From contig JAKQQP010000210.1 of assembly GCA_029564115.1 (NCBI GenBank), forward strand, positions 62,001 to 126,000: a stretch of DNA of 64,000 nt. Direction: 5' to 3'. Below, piece after piece: positions 50,099-58,126 of this stretch. Under the pieces are notes generated by a model. It was not told where the DNA came from, did not search any database, and saw only the letters and a list, made by a program, of their open reading frames with translations. The stretch is from Candidatus Rifleibacteriota bacterium. Lineage in GTDB: Bacteria; Riflebacteria; Ozemobacteria; Ozemobacterales; Ozemobacteraceae. The position numbers and the translations under genes were made by a program. Numbering within the stretch: the stretch's first letter is position 1; the number at the start of each line of letters is the position of its first letter.

Positions 50099-51118
50099 AT
50101 GACAGAGTCACAGAGTGAATCAGCAATCATCGTCAGGCAGTTATGCCGTGAATTCAAAGTCAGGCAAAAAAGCGAGGGGCTGGCAGCCAGCGTTCGTAAT
50201 TTTTTTTCGCCTGAGTATAAAACCGTACATGCCGTAGCCAACCTTGACATGCGCATCGAGAGCGGTGAAATCATCGGCTTTCTTGGCCCGAATGGCGCCG
50301 GAAAAACCACGACCCTCAAAATGCTTTCGGGCCTGCTGGTACCAACCAGCGGCAGCATCGAGGTTCTCGGTTATACCCCGTTCAACCGCGATCACGATTT
50401 CCTCAAAAGCATTTCGCTGGTTATGGGGCAAAAACAAAACCTCTGGTGGGATCTCCCACCCGTCGAAACTTTCGAAATTCACAGGCGTATTTACGCTATC
50501 GGCGATGCAGAGTTCAAAACGCGCCTGAGCGAGCTTATCGCCATGCTCGAAATCGAAAATTGCCTGGAAACCCAGACCCGCAAGCTCTCGCTCGGGCAGC
50601 GCATGCGCTGCGAGCTGGCGGTTTCGCTGCTGCACCAGCCACGAATATTGTTTCTCGATGAGCCAACTATCGGGCTCGACATCCTGATGCAGAAAAAAAT
50701 TCGCGGCTTTCTGCTCGATTATCACCGGCGCTTCAAGCCCACCATCCTCTTGACCTCGCATTACATGGATGACGTTGCAGCGCTGGCTCAACGGGTAATC
50801 GTCATTAACAACGGCGGCAAAATTTTTGACGGCCGCCTCAAAGAGTTGACCGAGCATATGCGCCCTGAAAAGGTGATGACAGTAATTATCAATAACGGCG
50901 AGTTCCCGTGCCAACTACGCGAAGGTTGCCGCCTGATCCACCGGGAAGGACAGATGTTCAGGTTTCTGGTCAAGCGCGAAATTGTGGGCGAACTTGCCGC
51001 CTGCCTTTATTCTACCGGGCAGATCGCCGATCTGAGCATAGAGGATGCTCCACTTGAAGAGATTATCGGGCAGCTGTTCGTCAGCGACAATGATGCTGCA
51101 GCCACTGCCCAGGAATAA
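50099..51118 (+). CDS. ABC-2 type transporter ATP-binding protein
   Basis: The 339-residue ATPase has Walker A GPNGAGKTTT (about 61-70), a Q-loop in MGQKQNLWW, signature LSLGQRMRCELAVSLL, Walker B ILFLDEPTIGLD, and the His switch in LLTSHYMDD. The C-terminal extension of about 90 residues (PEKVMTVIINNGEFPC onward) is typical of the uncharacterised COG4586 group, which pairs with COG4587 and COG3694 permeases as here. It should power an exporter in the inner membrane; the substrate is unknown. Two permease genes follow within 8 bases and by overlap. Confidence 0.9.
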   Translation: MTESQSESAIIVRQLCREFKVRQKSEGLAASVRNFFSPEYKTVHAVANLDMRIESGEIIGFLGPNGAGKTTTLKMLSGLLVPTSGSIEVLGYTPFNRDHDFLKSISLVMGQKQNLWWDLPPVETFEIHRRIYAIGDAEFKTRLSELIAMLEIENCLETQTRKLSLGQRMRCELAVSLLHQPRILFLDEPTIGLDILMQKKIRGFLLDYHRRFKPTILLTSHYMDDVAALAQRVIVINNGGKIFDGRLKELTEHMRPEKVMTVIINNGEFPCQLREGCRLIHREGQMFRFLVKREIVGELAACLYSTGQIADLSIEDAPLEEIIGQLFVSDNDAAATAQE

Positions 51119-51126
51119 CACCGACA

Positions 51127-51930
51127 ATGAAACTTTTTGCTGCCCACCTTGCCACTCTCAAGGCCCATTTTCGCATCATTTTCACCTACAGGGGCATGAT
51201 GATAATTCAGGCCATAAGGCTGATTCTGTTACCGATGGTTCTGGCGGCAGCCTGGCTGTCGATCGAAAAAACCGCTGAAAACCCCTACTCCGATTCAGAC
51301 TACCTGCTCTACTACCTTCTGGTTCCGGTAATTTTAAACCTGACCGACAGTCGTCTGGTTTTCCGTTTTCCGCTGGCAGTTCGGGATGGCTCTCTGAGTC
51401 GAGAGCTGCTCAAGCCTTTTCCGCCCCTTTCGGGCTACGCTCTCGAAAGTATCGCCAACAACCTGATTCAGCTGATCTATCTGTTGCCATTCACAATAAT
51501 TGCCGGCTATCTTGTAAAAGACCGCCTGCTCCTAAGTCATCTGAGCCTGCAGCTGCTGCTTTTTGCTGCAGTGGCCGTAGCACTCGGTGGACTGGTCAGA
51601 ATGCTGATCTCTGGCTCTATTTCGTTGACAGGCTTCTGGCTAGAAGATGTCACAACTCTCAATCTTATCTTAAACGGCGGCATCTGGGCTCTTCTGGGCG
51701 GCATGATAGTTCCCGTTGCAACTTTTCCCGAACACATACGCAGATTTGCAGAGCTGCTCCCCTACCGGTATATGTTGAGTTTTCCGATTGAAATTCTGAC
51801 TGGACGCCTTTCTACAACCGAAATATGGCAAGGTTTCGCTGTCATTGCTGTCTGGTCTGGCATTTTTGCTTTATCGATGCGCTTCATCTGGAAACGCGGG
51901 CTGAAAGTCTACTCAGCCTACGGTGGCTGA
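51127..51930 (+). CDS. ABC-2 type permease subunit 1
   Basis: The 267-residue membrane protein has about six hydrophobic helices, among them IIQAIRLILLPMVLAAAWL, YYLLVPVILNLTDSR, LIYLLPFTIIAGYLV, LQLLLFAAVAVALGGLV and IWALLGGMIVPVATFPE. It fits the ABC-2 permease of the COG4587 type and should pair with the next gene to form the channel for the ATPase 8 bases upstream. The final 8 bases overlap the start of the second permease gene. The substrate is unknown. Confidence 0.85.
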   Translation: MKLFAAHLATLKAHFRIIFTYRGMMIIQAIRLILLPMVLAAAWLSIEKTAENPYSDSDYLLYYLLVPVILNLTDSRLVFRFPLAVRDGSLSRELLKPFPPLSGYALESIANNLIQLIYLLPFTIIAGYLVKDRLLLSHLSLQLLLFAAVAVALGGLVRMLISGSISLTGFWLEDVTTLNLILNGGIWALLGGMIVPVATFPEHIRRFAELLPYRYMLSFPIEILTGRLSTTEIWQGFAVIAVWSGIFALSMRFIWKRGLKVYSAYGG

Positions 51931-52717
51931 AATGAATCAGTTCAAAATAATAACCAGACTCTGGAAAGCTTCATTGATGCAGGCGCTTGAATATCGAGGC
52001 AGTTTTGCCTTTTCAATTCTGGCCAATTTTTTCGATTTTATCTTCGGTTTCCTGCAGTATCTGGTCTTTTTTACTGCGGCGCAGAGCATCGCTGGCTGGG
52101 CCTCCAACGACATGCTGGTGCTTTATGGAGTATTCATGCTCGTCTTCGCCCTGCAGTTCATTTTTCTCTACCCGAATCTCGTTGCCATGGGTGACATGGT
52201 TAATTCAGGCAATCTAGACTTATTGCTCACCAAGCCGGTAAACGCGCAAATGCTTCTTTCTTTCAGGCGCATTTCTCTTGAAGAACTCGGCAGCATAAGC
52301 ACCGCTGTCGTCTTGCTTTCCTGGCTTGTTTACAACGGCACCATCAAGTTGACTGCAGCTGGTCTGGCACTTTTTGCCGTATCTATCACCAGTGCCATGC
52401 TGCTGGTTTATTGCCTTTTCATGCTGCTGATGTGCCTGGCTGTAGTTCTTGAACGGCTTGATAACATGGCACAGCTGATGTGGTCGATGTTTGCTGTCTG
52501 CAGATACCCGATCGACATCTACCCATCGAGAATAAAATTCATGTTTTTCACTTTTCTGCCATTTGCCTATGTGGCCAGTGTGCCGGCAACGGCACTGCTG
52601 GGCAGAGCGAACCCAACCATGGTTTTTGCAGGGCTTGGCATAGCGCTGGCAGCTACTTTTGCCTGCACCATGCTCTGGAAAAAAACAATCAAAGCCTATA
52701 CTTCAGCAGGCGGCTGA
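51923..52717 (+). CDS. ABC-2 type permease subunit 2
   Basis: The 264-residue protein with six predicted membrane helices is of the COG3694 type. FSILANFFDFIFGFLQYLVF, LLTKPVNAQMLLSFRRISLE (a loop motif seen in the family) and FMFFTFLPFAYVASVPATAL are recognisable. It probably forms a heterodimer with the preceding permease. It overlaps that gene by 8 bases and is the last gene of the exporter operon. The convergent gene at 52724 ends 6 bases away, with no terminator seen between. Confidence 0.83.
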   Translation: MAEMNQFKIITRLWKASLMQALEYRGSFAFSILANFFDFIFGFLQYLVFFTAAQSIAGWASNDMLVLYGVFMLVFALQFIFLYPNLVAMGDMVNSGNLDLLLTKPVNAQMLLSFRRISLEELGSISTAVVLLSWLVYNGTIKLTAAGLALFAVSITSAMLLVYCLFMLLMCLAVVLERLDNMAQLMWSMFAVCRYPIDIYPSRIKFMFFTFLPFAYVASVPATALLGRANPTMVFAGLGIALAATFACTMLWKKTIKAYTSAGG

Positions 52718-52723
52718 AAGTTC

Positions 52724-53191
52724 TCAATCAGCCGGCGTTGCGGCTTTTCTGGCAATTTCTTCGGCGAATTTTTCCTGGGCTTCTTTTTTCTGTTTTGCGT
52801 TCAAAACAGGGTTCCAGTCTAGAGTCAGCTTTTCATCAGAATATTCGCCAACTACGCGGTAATTCTTTCTGACTTCCATGGCAAAGCCCTTTTCTGTGGG
52901 CGTAAAAATAAAGCCATAACGGTCGCTTATGCTTTTAAAAAAAAGGCTGGTCTGATCACGACTGGTGCCAACAGCGATTCGACAATTACCGATCAATTCG
53001 CGATCAGCATCTGTCAGACGCTCACCGAACGGTGGCATATCAAGATACCTGATAATACCGGCATCGTACAATTTTATATAGTTACGTTGATTGTGCCATT
53101 TGTAGCCATAATAAAGCCCGATTGAACCGGCAACAGCAAGAATCACGACGATCAACGCCAGAAAGCCTCTGCGTTTTTGGCCACACAGCAT
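52724..53191 (-). CDS. membrane-anchored protein, function unknown
   Basis: The 155-residue protein has an N-terminal helix (FLALIVVILAVAGSIGLYYG, about 10-29) that probably anchors it, and a soluble part with no recognised domain (IGNCRIAVGTSRDQTSLFF, YGFIFTPTEKGFAMEVRKNY). The C-terminal 35 residues are charged and helical (KQKKEAQEKFAEEIARKAAT). The start has GAGGTG upstream. It is monocistronic and convergent with the exporter operon. Confidence 0.65.
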   Translation of the reverse strand: MLCGQKRRGFLALIVVILAVAGSIGLYYGYKWHNQRNYIKLYDAGIIRYLDMPPFGERLTDADRELIGNCRIAVGTSRDQTSLFFKSISDRYGFIFTPTEKGFAMEVRKNYRVVGEYSDEKLTLDWNPVLNAKQKKEAQEKFAEEIARKAATPAD

Positions 53192-53250
53192 AACTGCACC
53201 TCTAATACTAATTTCTCATGGCTATCGTCATGATACTACGTTTTGGCAAG

Positions 53251-53370
53251 CTACACGGTATTTTTTTCATCGACAACCCGACCGTCATCAATGGTTATGA
53301 TGCGGTCATCCAGCCACTGTTTTTGAGATATTATTGCGTGTCCAACTGGATTCCGGGCAATCAAATGCCT
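53251..53370 (-). pseudogene. remnant of an ABC-transporter ATPase C-terminus
   Basis: A minus-strand frame bounded by stops reads, in part, VGHAIISQKQWLDDRIITID followed by DGRVVDEKNTV and TAG. This resembles the end of ABC ATPases, where the His-switch segment is followed by ADRII.LDDGRVV. Nothing upstream continues the domain because the frame runs into the cysK 3' end. It is probably the 3' scrap of a gene lost by rearrangement beside cysK. A chance resemblance or a real 37-residue peptide is possible. Confidence 0.4.
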
Positions 53371-54317
53371 TCAAACAGAACTGTGCTTAAATAGCGCTCG
53401 CCCGAGTCTGGGAAAATGGTGACGATAGTTTTGCCGGCATTTTCAGGCTGCTGTGCCAGCCGTGCCGCGACAGCCATCGCTGCTCCGCTGGAAATACCGC
53501 AAGTTATACCTTCTTCGCGATGCAGGCGGCGGGCAAATTCAATCGCTTCCTCGTCTGTAACGGTCATCACTTCGTCGACCAGACTCAGATCGAGAGTGTC
53601 CGGCTTAAATCCGGCACCCAGCCCCTGAATTTTGTGCGAACTGTGCTTTGGCGTATCTCCGGCCATAATCGCCGCCAAAACATATGAGTTCACCGGCTCA
53701 ACCGCCACGCTCTTCAAAGCCAGACTCTTTTCCTGCTTTAAATATCTGCTGATACCCGTGATGGTGCCGCCTGTTCCGACCCCGGCCACCAGAATGTCTA
53801 TTTTACCTTCTGTGTCTCTGAATATTTCGGGGCCGGTAGTCTTAAAATGAATCTCTGGGTTGGCAGGGTTTTTAAACTGCTGTGGGCTGAAATATCGAGC
53901 CGGATCAGAGGCAACCAGCTTTTCAGCCTCGGCTATCGCGCCAGACATACCTCTGGCACCTTCTGTTAAAACCACCTTTGCTCCAAAAGCTGCCAGCATA
54001 CGGCGCCGCTCCATCGACATGGTTTCAGGCATCGTCAAAATAAGAGGATAACCACGGGCTGCACAGACATAAGCCAGGCCGATACCGGTATTGCCACTCG
54101 TGGGCTCAACGAGGGTAACGTCTGATTTTCCCGGGGTGAGAATGCCTTTTTTTTCGGCATCCCAGACCATGGCTGCAGCAATTCGGCATTTAACGGAATA
54201 GGCCGGGTTGCGCCCCTCGATTTTAGCCAGAACCTGAGCCGGAAAACCGGCTGTTATCCGATTGATCCTCACCAGCGGTGTGTTCCCGATACTGAGACTG
54301 TTATCATTGAAAAGCAT
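53361..54317 (-). CDS. cysK: cysteine synthase (O-acetylserine sulfhydrylase)
   Basis: The 318-residue PLP enzyme makes cysteine from O-acetylserine and sulfide. The PLP Lys-43 lies in [12 protein letters not shown], substrate loop in [14 protein letters not shown], and phosphate-binding Gly loop in [11 protein letters not shown]. The start is ATG 54317, seven bases after AGGAGG; a TTG two codons earlier is too close. The usual SVKDR reads SVKCR here. It lies 16 bases after the Rrf2 regulator gene, so it is probably its regulatory target. Confidence 0.95.
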   Translation of the reverse strand: MLFNDNSLSIGNTPLVRINRITAGFPAQVLAKIEGRNPAYSVKCRIAAAMVWDAEKKGILTPGKSDVTLVEPTSGNTGIGLAYVCAARGYPLILTMPETMSMERRRMLAAFGAKVVLTEGARGMSGAIAEAEKLVASDPARYFSPQQFKNPANPEIHFKTTGPEIFRDTEGKIDILVAGVGTGGTITGISRYLKQEKSLALKSVAVEPVNSYVLAAIMAGDTPKHSSHKIQGLGAGFKPDTLDLSLVDEVMTVTDEEAIEFARRLHREEGITCGISSGAAMAVAARLAQQPENAGKTIVTIFPDSGERYLSTVLFEGI

Positions 54318-54333
54318 TTTCAATCCTCCTGAT

Positions 54334-54786
54334 TTAAATCTGAAAATCTAACTGATTATTGCCAAGATAAAGGTGTAAACCAGGTTTACCAGCCATTTCC
54401 TCAAGGTTTATACCGGTCAGAACACCTTTGATTGCTTCATCAACCTTCTGCCAGACCTGCCTGGCAACGCAACTGGCAGAACGACTGCAAACGCCGGCAG
54501 ACCCCGTACATTCGACTATGCCGGCCGTGCCCTCGAGGGCGGCAATTATTTCGTAGGCGTTGATTGCTGAGGGGTGGCGTGCCAGGGCATAACCGCCATT
54601 CGGGCCACGCACTGCCTTGATCAAACCCGCCTGTTTGAGTTCTTTAACAAGCAGATGGATATAATTGGCCGAAATTTCTTGGTTTTTAGCTATGGCATCA
54701 GCCTGAACCGAGGCTAAATCATAATTACGAGCCAGTTCAAGCATTATTCTCAAACCATATCTGCCCCGGGTAGAAATTTTTATCAT
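54334..54786 (-). CDS. Rrf2-family transcriptional regulator
   Basis: The 150-residue regulator starts at ATG 54786 ([20 protein letters not shown]), with GGTGG upstream. The winged helix-turn-helix spans about 1-75 ([20 protein letters not shown] is the recognition region; [12 protein letters not shown] the wing). Three Cys (93, 100, 106) in [15 protein letters not shown] resemble the [2Fe-2S] site of IscR, with slightly different spacing. Its position before cysK points to a CymR- or IscR-like sensor of cysteine or Fe-S status. An inverted repeat overlapping its own promoter suggests autoregulation. Confidence 0.9.
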   Translation of the reverse strand: MIKISTRGRYGLRIMLELARNYDLASVQADAIAKNQEISANYIHLLVKELKQAGLIKAVRGPNGGYALARHPSAINAYEIIAALEGTAGIVECTGSAGVCSRSASCVARQVWQKVDEAIKGVLTGINLEEMAGKPGLHLYLGNNQLDFQI

Positions 54787-54800
54787 AACAACCACCAGAA

Positions 54801-54835
54801 ATTATATTCTCAAGCATTTTACTTAAGAATATAAT
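54801..54835 (-). promoter_or_regulatory. promoter with overlapping palindromic operator (Rrf2-cysK)
   Basis: A 14-7-14 inverted repeat, ATTATATTCTCAAG / CTTAAGAATATAAT, has one mismatch per arm pair. It contains the minus-strand promoter itself: -35 TTCTTA (54829-54824), a 17-base spacer and -10 TATAAT (54806-54801). A repressor bound here would block transcription, which fits autoregulation. Confidence 0.7.
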
Positions 54836-54876
54836 TAAAACGAAAAAAAATACAGCTTTTTTTTGTAGAAATTAAC

Positions 54877-54910
54877 AACACGGCTCCGCCCTTACAGGCA
54901 GAGCCGTGTT
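54877..54910 (-). terminator. probable terminator of the pullulanase-like gene
   Basis: Ten-base arms AACACGGCTC/GAGCCGTGTT with a partly paired 14-base loop. On the minus strand it is followed by a moderately T-rich stretch (GTTAATTTC). Confidence 0.6.
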
Positions 54911-54942
54911 CAGATTTTGCATTTGCAAAACAAGCTTTAAAA

Positions 54943-57204
54943 TTACTTTCTAAGAATAACCCCTGTGGTCGGCGGAACGTTGTAATCACCTTCGGCAGTG
55001 TAAAGACCAGCATCATTCACTCTTTCGCCGTCACAGACTACTTTCCAGATACCGCCGATAGGCAGCTTGAAGTTAACCCAGTTGTTCGAATCGCCGTTAA
55101 GCAACACCACAAAATTATCGTTACCCTTCAAAAACATGCCGATACCATTGTGATTTGAGGGGAGAATCCAGTCGAGGTGTTGATTGTTCAGGGCTACAGG
55201 TTGCCTGAAGTTCTCGTATTTTTTTCTCAGGGCGATGAGACCTTTATACAGCTCAAAAATATCACGATTCTTTTCTTTTACAGACCAGTCGATATAGTTG
55301 ACATCGTTGTCCTGGTCGTATGAGTTGTGATTGCCGCCCTTACTGCGGTTGAATTCCTGGCCGGCATGGATCATGGGGATACCCTGAGCCGTCAAAAGCG
55401 CTACGGCAGCCAGCCTGGTCTTTTTCTTGTCGCCATTGAAGAGGTCGTTCAAAGTATAACCGTCGTGGGCTTCGAGATAATTCAGGCTTTCAGAGGGTTT
55501 TGCCGCCCACCAGAAGCATGATCCAGCCAGAACCGTCATCACATCGTTACGCTCAGCTTTTCCGTTGATGAGAGCCCTGACCTTTTCGCGGAAGTCATCG
55601 TTCCATTTTGACAGGCGGGTATTCCGGAAGTCACTTTTACCCCACTGATTTCGCTTCCAGTCGGCAGCCCAGGGTTCTGCGGTGAGAATTATATCTTGAG
55701 GCAGTTCATCGATGATTCTCTGCATGGTCTTTTTGTCGATGATGGTGCCGAGGTCAAAGCGGAAACCATCGACCTTATACTCGTTAACCCAGTATTTAAG
55801 ACTGTCGATGATCATTTTTGCGGTCATGGGGTTTTCGGTGCGCATTTCATTGCCGCAACCGGTACCATTCCAGTAGTATTTGCGGTTATCCATGAGGCGG
55901 TAATAACCAGGATTATCGAAACCCTTGAAGTTGAGAGGAGAACCTTCATGGTTGCCTTCAGCGGTATGGTTGAATACCACGTCGAGAATTACGGCAAACC
56001 CTTCGTTATGCAGCCCGTTGATCAAGGTTTTGAGTTCGTTGACAGCTTCGCCTTTCTTGCCGGAGGCAAAAGAGCTCTCGGGAGCGAAAAAGTGACTGGT
56101 CATGTAACCCCAGTGATTGACCGTGCCGGCAAAGTTATTGTCGAATTCATGAATGGGCATCAGCTCTATCACGTTAACGCCAAGTTCTTTGAGATGTCCC
56201 AGGACTTTGCCGGTGCCCTTGCCCTTCAGCATGCCAAGGTAATTACCCTTATGAGGCCCGGTAACACCGGAGCTTTTGTGGGCGGTAAAATCTTTGATGT
56301 GCATTTCGTAGATGATCGCATCTTTGGCCGCCGGGCGCTTGAACTTCTGGTTGGTCCATTTGAAGGTGCGGTCGACTACGATGCTTTTGCCGTCATGATC
56401 GACGTTGGCGAAAGCATAGGGGTCAGACAGCAGGCGATCAGGATCGAAAAGATAACCGGGCCCCTTCGGGCCATCAGCAGTAAAACCATAGTAAGTGCCG
56501 TAGAGCTCTCCTTTGAAAGAGTGGCTCCAGATGCCATCGGCACTTTTCTTCATCTGATGGGCGACACCTTTTTTATCGGTGGCATTTTTAAACAGATGCA
56601 ATTTTACATCGGTAGCTTCTGGCGAGTACACTGCGAATGAAGTATTACCGCCAACGACCTGTGCGCCAAGTCTGGCCGAAGAAGACGTTCTTCTGGAGCC
56701 GACAGCCGGGCCTCTGGCAGAAAGAAGAGTCGCCCGGTCGACCAGGCTGCTGTCTTTGATGCGGGCAAAATTACCGGAAAATTCTTTGCGGATCGCCTGC
56801 AAAGGCGAAAGTCTGTTGAGCAGCTTCGGGTTTTCAGTCTGAGCGAGGTATTTTACCCGGCTTTCTATTATCTGCAAACCTTCTTCAAATGCACGTTTTT
56901 CGGATGAGGAGGTGACACGGTAACCGTAAAGGCGTATCTGTTCGGTGACCTTGTCAATCTGATCAGAGGTCTCGATGCCTGCAACCAGACGTTTGAAAGC
57001 GTCGAGGCTTGCCGATTCACGCGCCAATGCGGAAACGGCGGTGTCATTTCCATCGGCAGCAGCACGGGCAGCATAATGCATATCTTTTGCCACGCGATTC
57101 AAGCCAGCAACAAAATCTTTTTCGAAACTCGCGGCATGCGATGTCAGAGCAACAAACATGGCCATCAACAGGCAGATCAACCTGCGCAGACTGGTTCCGT
57201 ACAT
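54943..57204 (-). CDS. exported pullulanase / glycogen-debranching-type GH13 enzyme
   Basis: The 753-residue protein starts at ATG 57204 (GGAGG six bases upstream) with signal peptide MYGTSLRRLICLLMAMFVAL ending near SHA. A helical region (about 25-150) is followed by a CBM48-like domain (TSFAVYSPEATDVKLHLF) and the GH13 barrel. Conserved regions are VVFNHTAEG, the nucleophile Asp in DGFRFDLG, the acid Glu in LTAEPWAADW and LEAHDGYTLND. NHWGYMTSHFFAPESSFAS is like type I pullulanase or isoamylase. It should cut alpha-1,6 links of starch or glycogen outside the cytoplasm. The specificity is inferred. Confidence 0.87.
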   Translation of the reverse strand: MYGTSLRRLICLLMAMFVALTSHAASFEKDFVAGLNRVAKDMHYAARAAADGNDTAVSALARESASLDAFKRLVAGIETSDQIDKVTEQIRLYGYRVTSSSEKRAFEEGLQIIESRVKYLAQTENPKLLNRLSPLQAIRKEFSGNFARIKDSSLVDRATLLSARGPAVGSRRTSSSARLGAQVVGGNTSFAVYSPEATDVKLHLFKNATDKKGVAHQMKKSADGIWSHSFKGELYGTYYGFTADGPKGPGYLFDPDRLLSDPYAFANVDHDGKSIVVDRTFKWTNQKFKRPAAKDAIIYEMHIKDFTAHKSSGVTGPHKGNYLGMLKGKGTGKVLGHLKELGVNVIELMPIHEFDNNFAGTVNHWGYMTSHFFAPESSFASGKKGEAVNELKTLINGLHNEGFAVILDVVFNHTAEGNHEGSPLNFKGFDNPGYYRLMDNRKYYWNGTGCGNEMRTENPMTAKMIIDSLKYWVNEYKVDGFRFDLGTIIDKKTMQRIIDELPQDIILTAEPWAADWKRNQWGKSDFRNTRLSKWNDDFREKVRALINGKAERNDVMTVLAGSCFWWAAKPSESLNYLEAHDGYTLNDLFNGDKKKTRLAAVALLTAQGIPMIHAGQEFNRSKGGNHNSYDQDNDVNYIDWSVKEKNRDIFELYKGLIALRKKYENFRQPVALNNQHLDWILPSNHNGIGMFLKGNDNFVVLLNGDSNNWVNFKLPIGGIWKVVCDGERVNDAGLYTAEGDYNVPPTTGVILRK

Positions 57205-57282
57205 CCTTCGCCTCCGGACAGATATTTTACTTATCCTGTTCATTATATTAATTTTTGCCAATACCGTCAGCCTAAAACAAAA

Positions 57283-57310
57283 AAAATCCCGTAAACTTAC
57301 GGGATTTTTT
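57283..57310. terminator. terminator between the 57334 gene and the pullulanase-like gene
   Basis: ATCCCGTA/TACGGGAT with loop AACT lies between an A-tract and a T-tract. On the minus strand it ends the exported-protein gene at 57334-57999. Confidence 0.85.
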
Positions 57311-57333
57311 TATCTTGAGAAAGTTCTAAAGAA

Positions 57334-57999
57334 TCAGTCTACGCTCAGATGAATCACAGTGGCGCCATCGCCGGCACCTTCGACACGCAGAACCTTGAGA
57401 ATGCCCTGGCGCGCCGTTTTGAACTTTTCCTGCAGCATCAACAGGTCTTTATCGACTTTGCGAGTGTTGCTGCCGAATACAACCAGGTCTTTCTCAAATC
57501 TTTTGATCATGCGCCGCAGATCTTCGATATCCGAAGTGGTCAGATTACATTTTTTGACAACCTGGCCAAAGTTCGGTGCCTGGGCAATCTCGATGACATT
57601 CTCGCTGATATGTTGAATCAGCCTGACGGCGTAGTATTTATCCATGGGCCGCATACGCGCAACACCACGGGCAGTTGCGGTTTTGATCCAGCCCTTCTGC
57701 AGAAACGTGTTGAAAATGGTGAAAGCCTCATCACTGTCGGGTAACTTGGGGGAAGGGTTGGAGTTCCAGACAATCATACTTTTTTTTGAGTTGAGCTTGG
57801 GCCTGGACTGGTCTCTGGTCAACGGCTCGGTATTTGGCGGAATGCGCAAAGAAATCGTGACCTGTTTGTCTCTCATCTCCTGGGGTACCGGGATGGTAAT
57901 GGTCGAATCAGCTTTAACCGAGTAGGTAAAAACACCGGCCAACGCCACCATCGCTCCGAGCGAAACCATGGTTCGCAAACCAGGTAATATTTTTTTCAT
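57334..57999 (-). CDS. exported protein with possible SLH-like segment, function unknown
   Basis: The 221-residue protein starts at ATG 57999 (GGAGG nine bases upstream); a longer frame lacks a signal. The signal peptide is MKKILPGLRTMVSLGAMVAL with cleavage near VKA-DS. The middle part (FTIFNTFLQKGWIKTATARG, then VARMRPMDKYYAVRLIQHI, about 100-140) weakly resembles an S-layer homology repeat. A helical coiled-coil-like region follows (about 155-205). It may attach to the cell wall or outer envelope. It is monocistronic, followed by the terminator at 57283. No family is firmly recognised. Confidence 0.65.
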   Translation of the reverse strand: MKKILPGLRTMVSLGAMVALAGVFTYSVKADSTITIPVPQEMRDKQVTISLRIPPNTEPLTRDQSRPKLNSKKSMIVWNSNPSPKLPDSDEAFTIFNTFLQKGWIKTATARGVARMRPMDKYYAVRLIQHISENVIEIAQAPNFGQVVKKCNLTTSDIEDLRRMIKRFEKDLVVFGSNTRKVDKDLLMLQEKFKTARQGILKVLRVEGAGDGATVIHLSVD

Positions 58000-58083
58000 G
58001 CAATACCTCCGGTAATTATTCTTTTCACGCCGTTTATCGGCAGAGACGCAAGAATACTTAACGCAAAAACCGCCAAACAAAAA

Positions 58084-58112
58084 CCCCGCCCGACAGAAGA
58101 CTGCGAGCGGGG
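58084..58112 (-). terminator. terminator of the trpS-scpAB-peptidase operon
   Basis: Minus strand: CCCCGC pairs with GCGGGG (58112-58107 with 58089-58084), extended by CG/CG, with TTTTTGTTTG after the stem. Confidence 0.8.
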
Positions 58113-58126
58113 CCTGGCGGCAAAAT

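Noticed and set aside
55696..56640. 314-residue plus-strand frame inside the pullulanase-like gene
   Set aside because: The minus strand encodes conserved GH13 motifs here; the plus frame shows no domain or ribosome-binding site.
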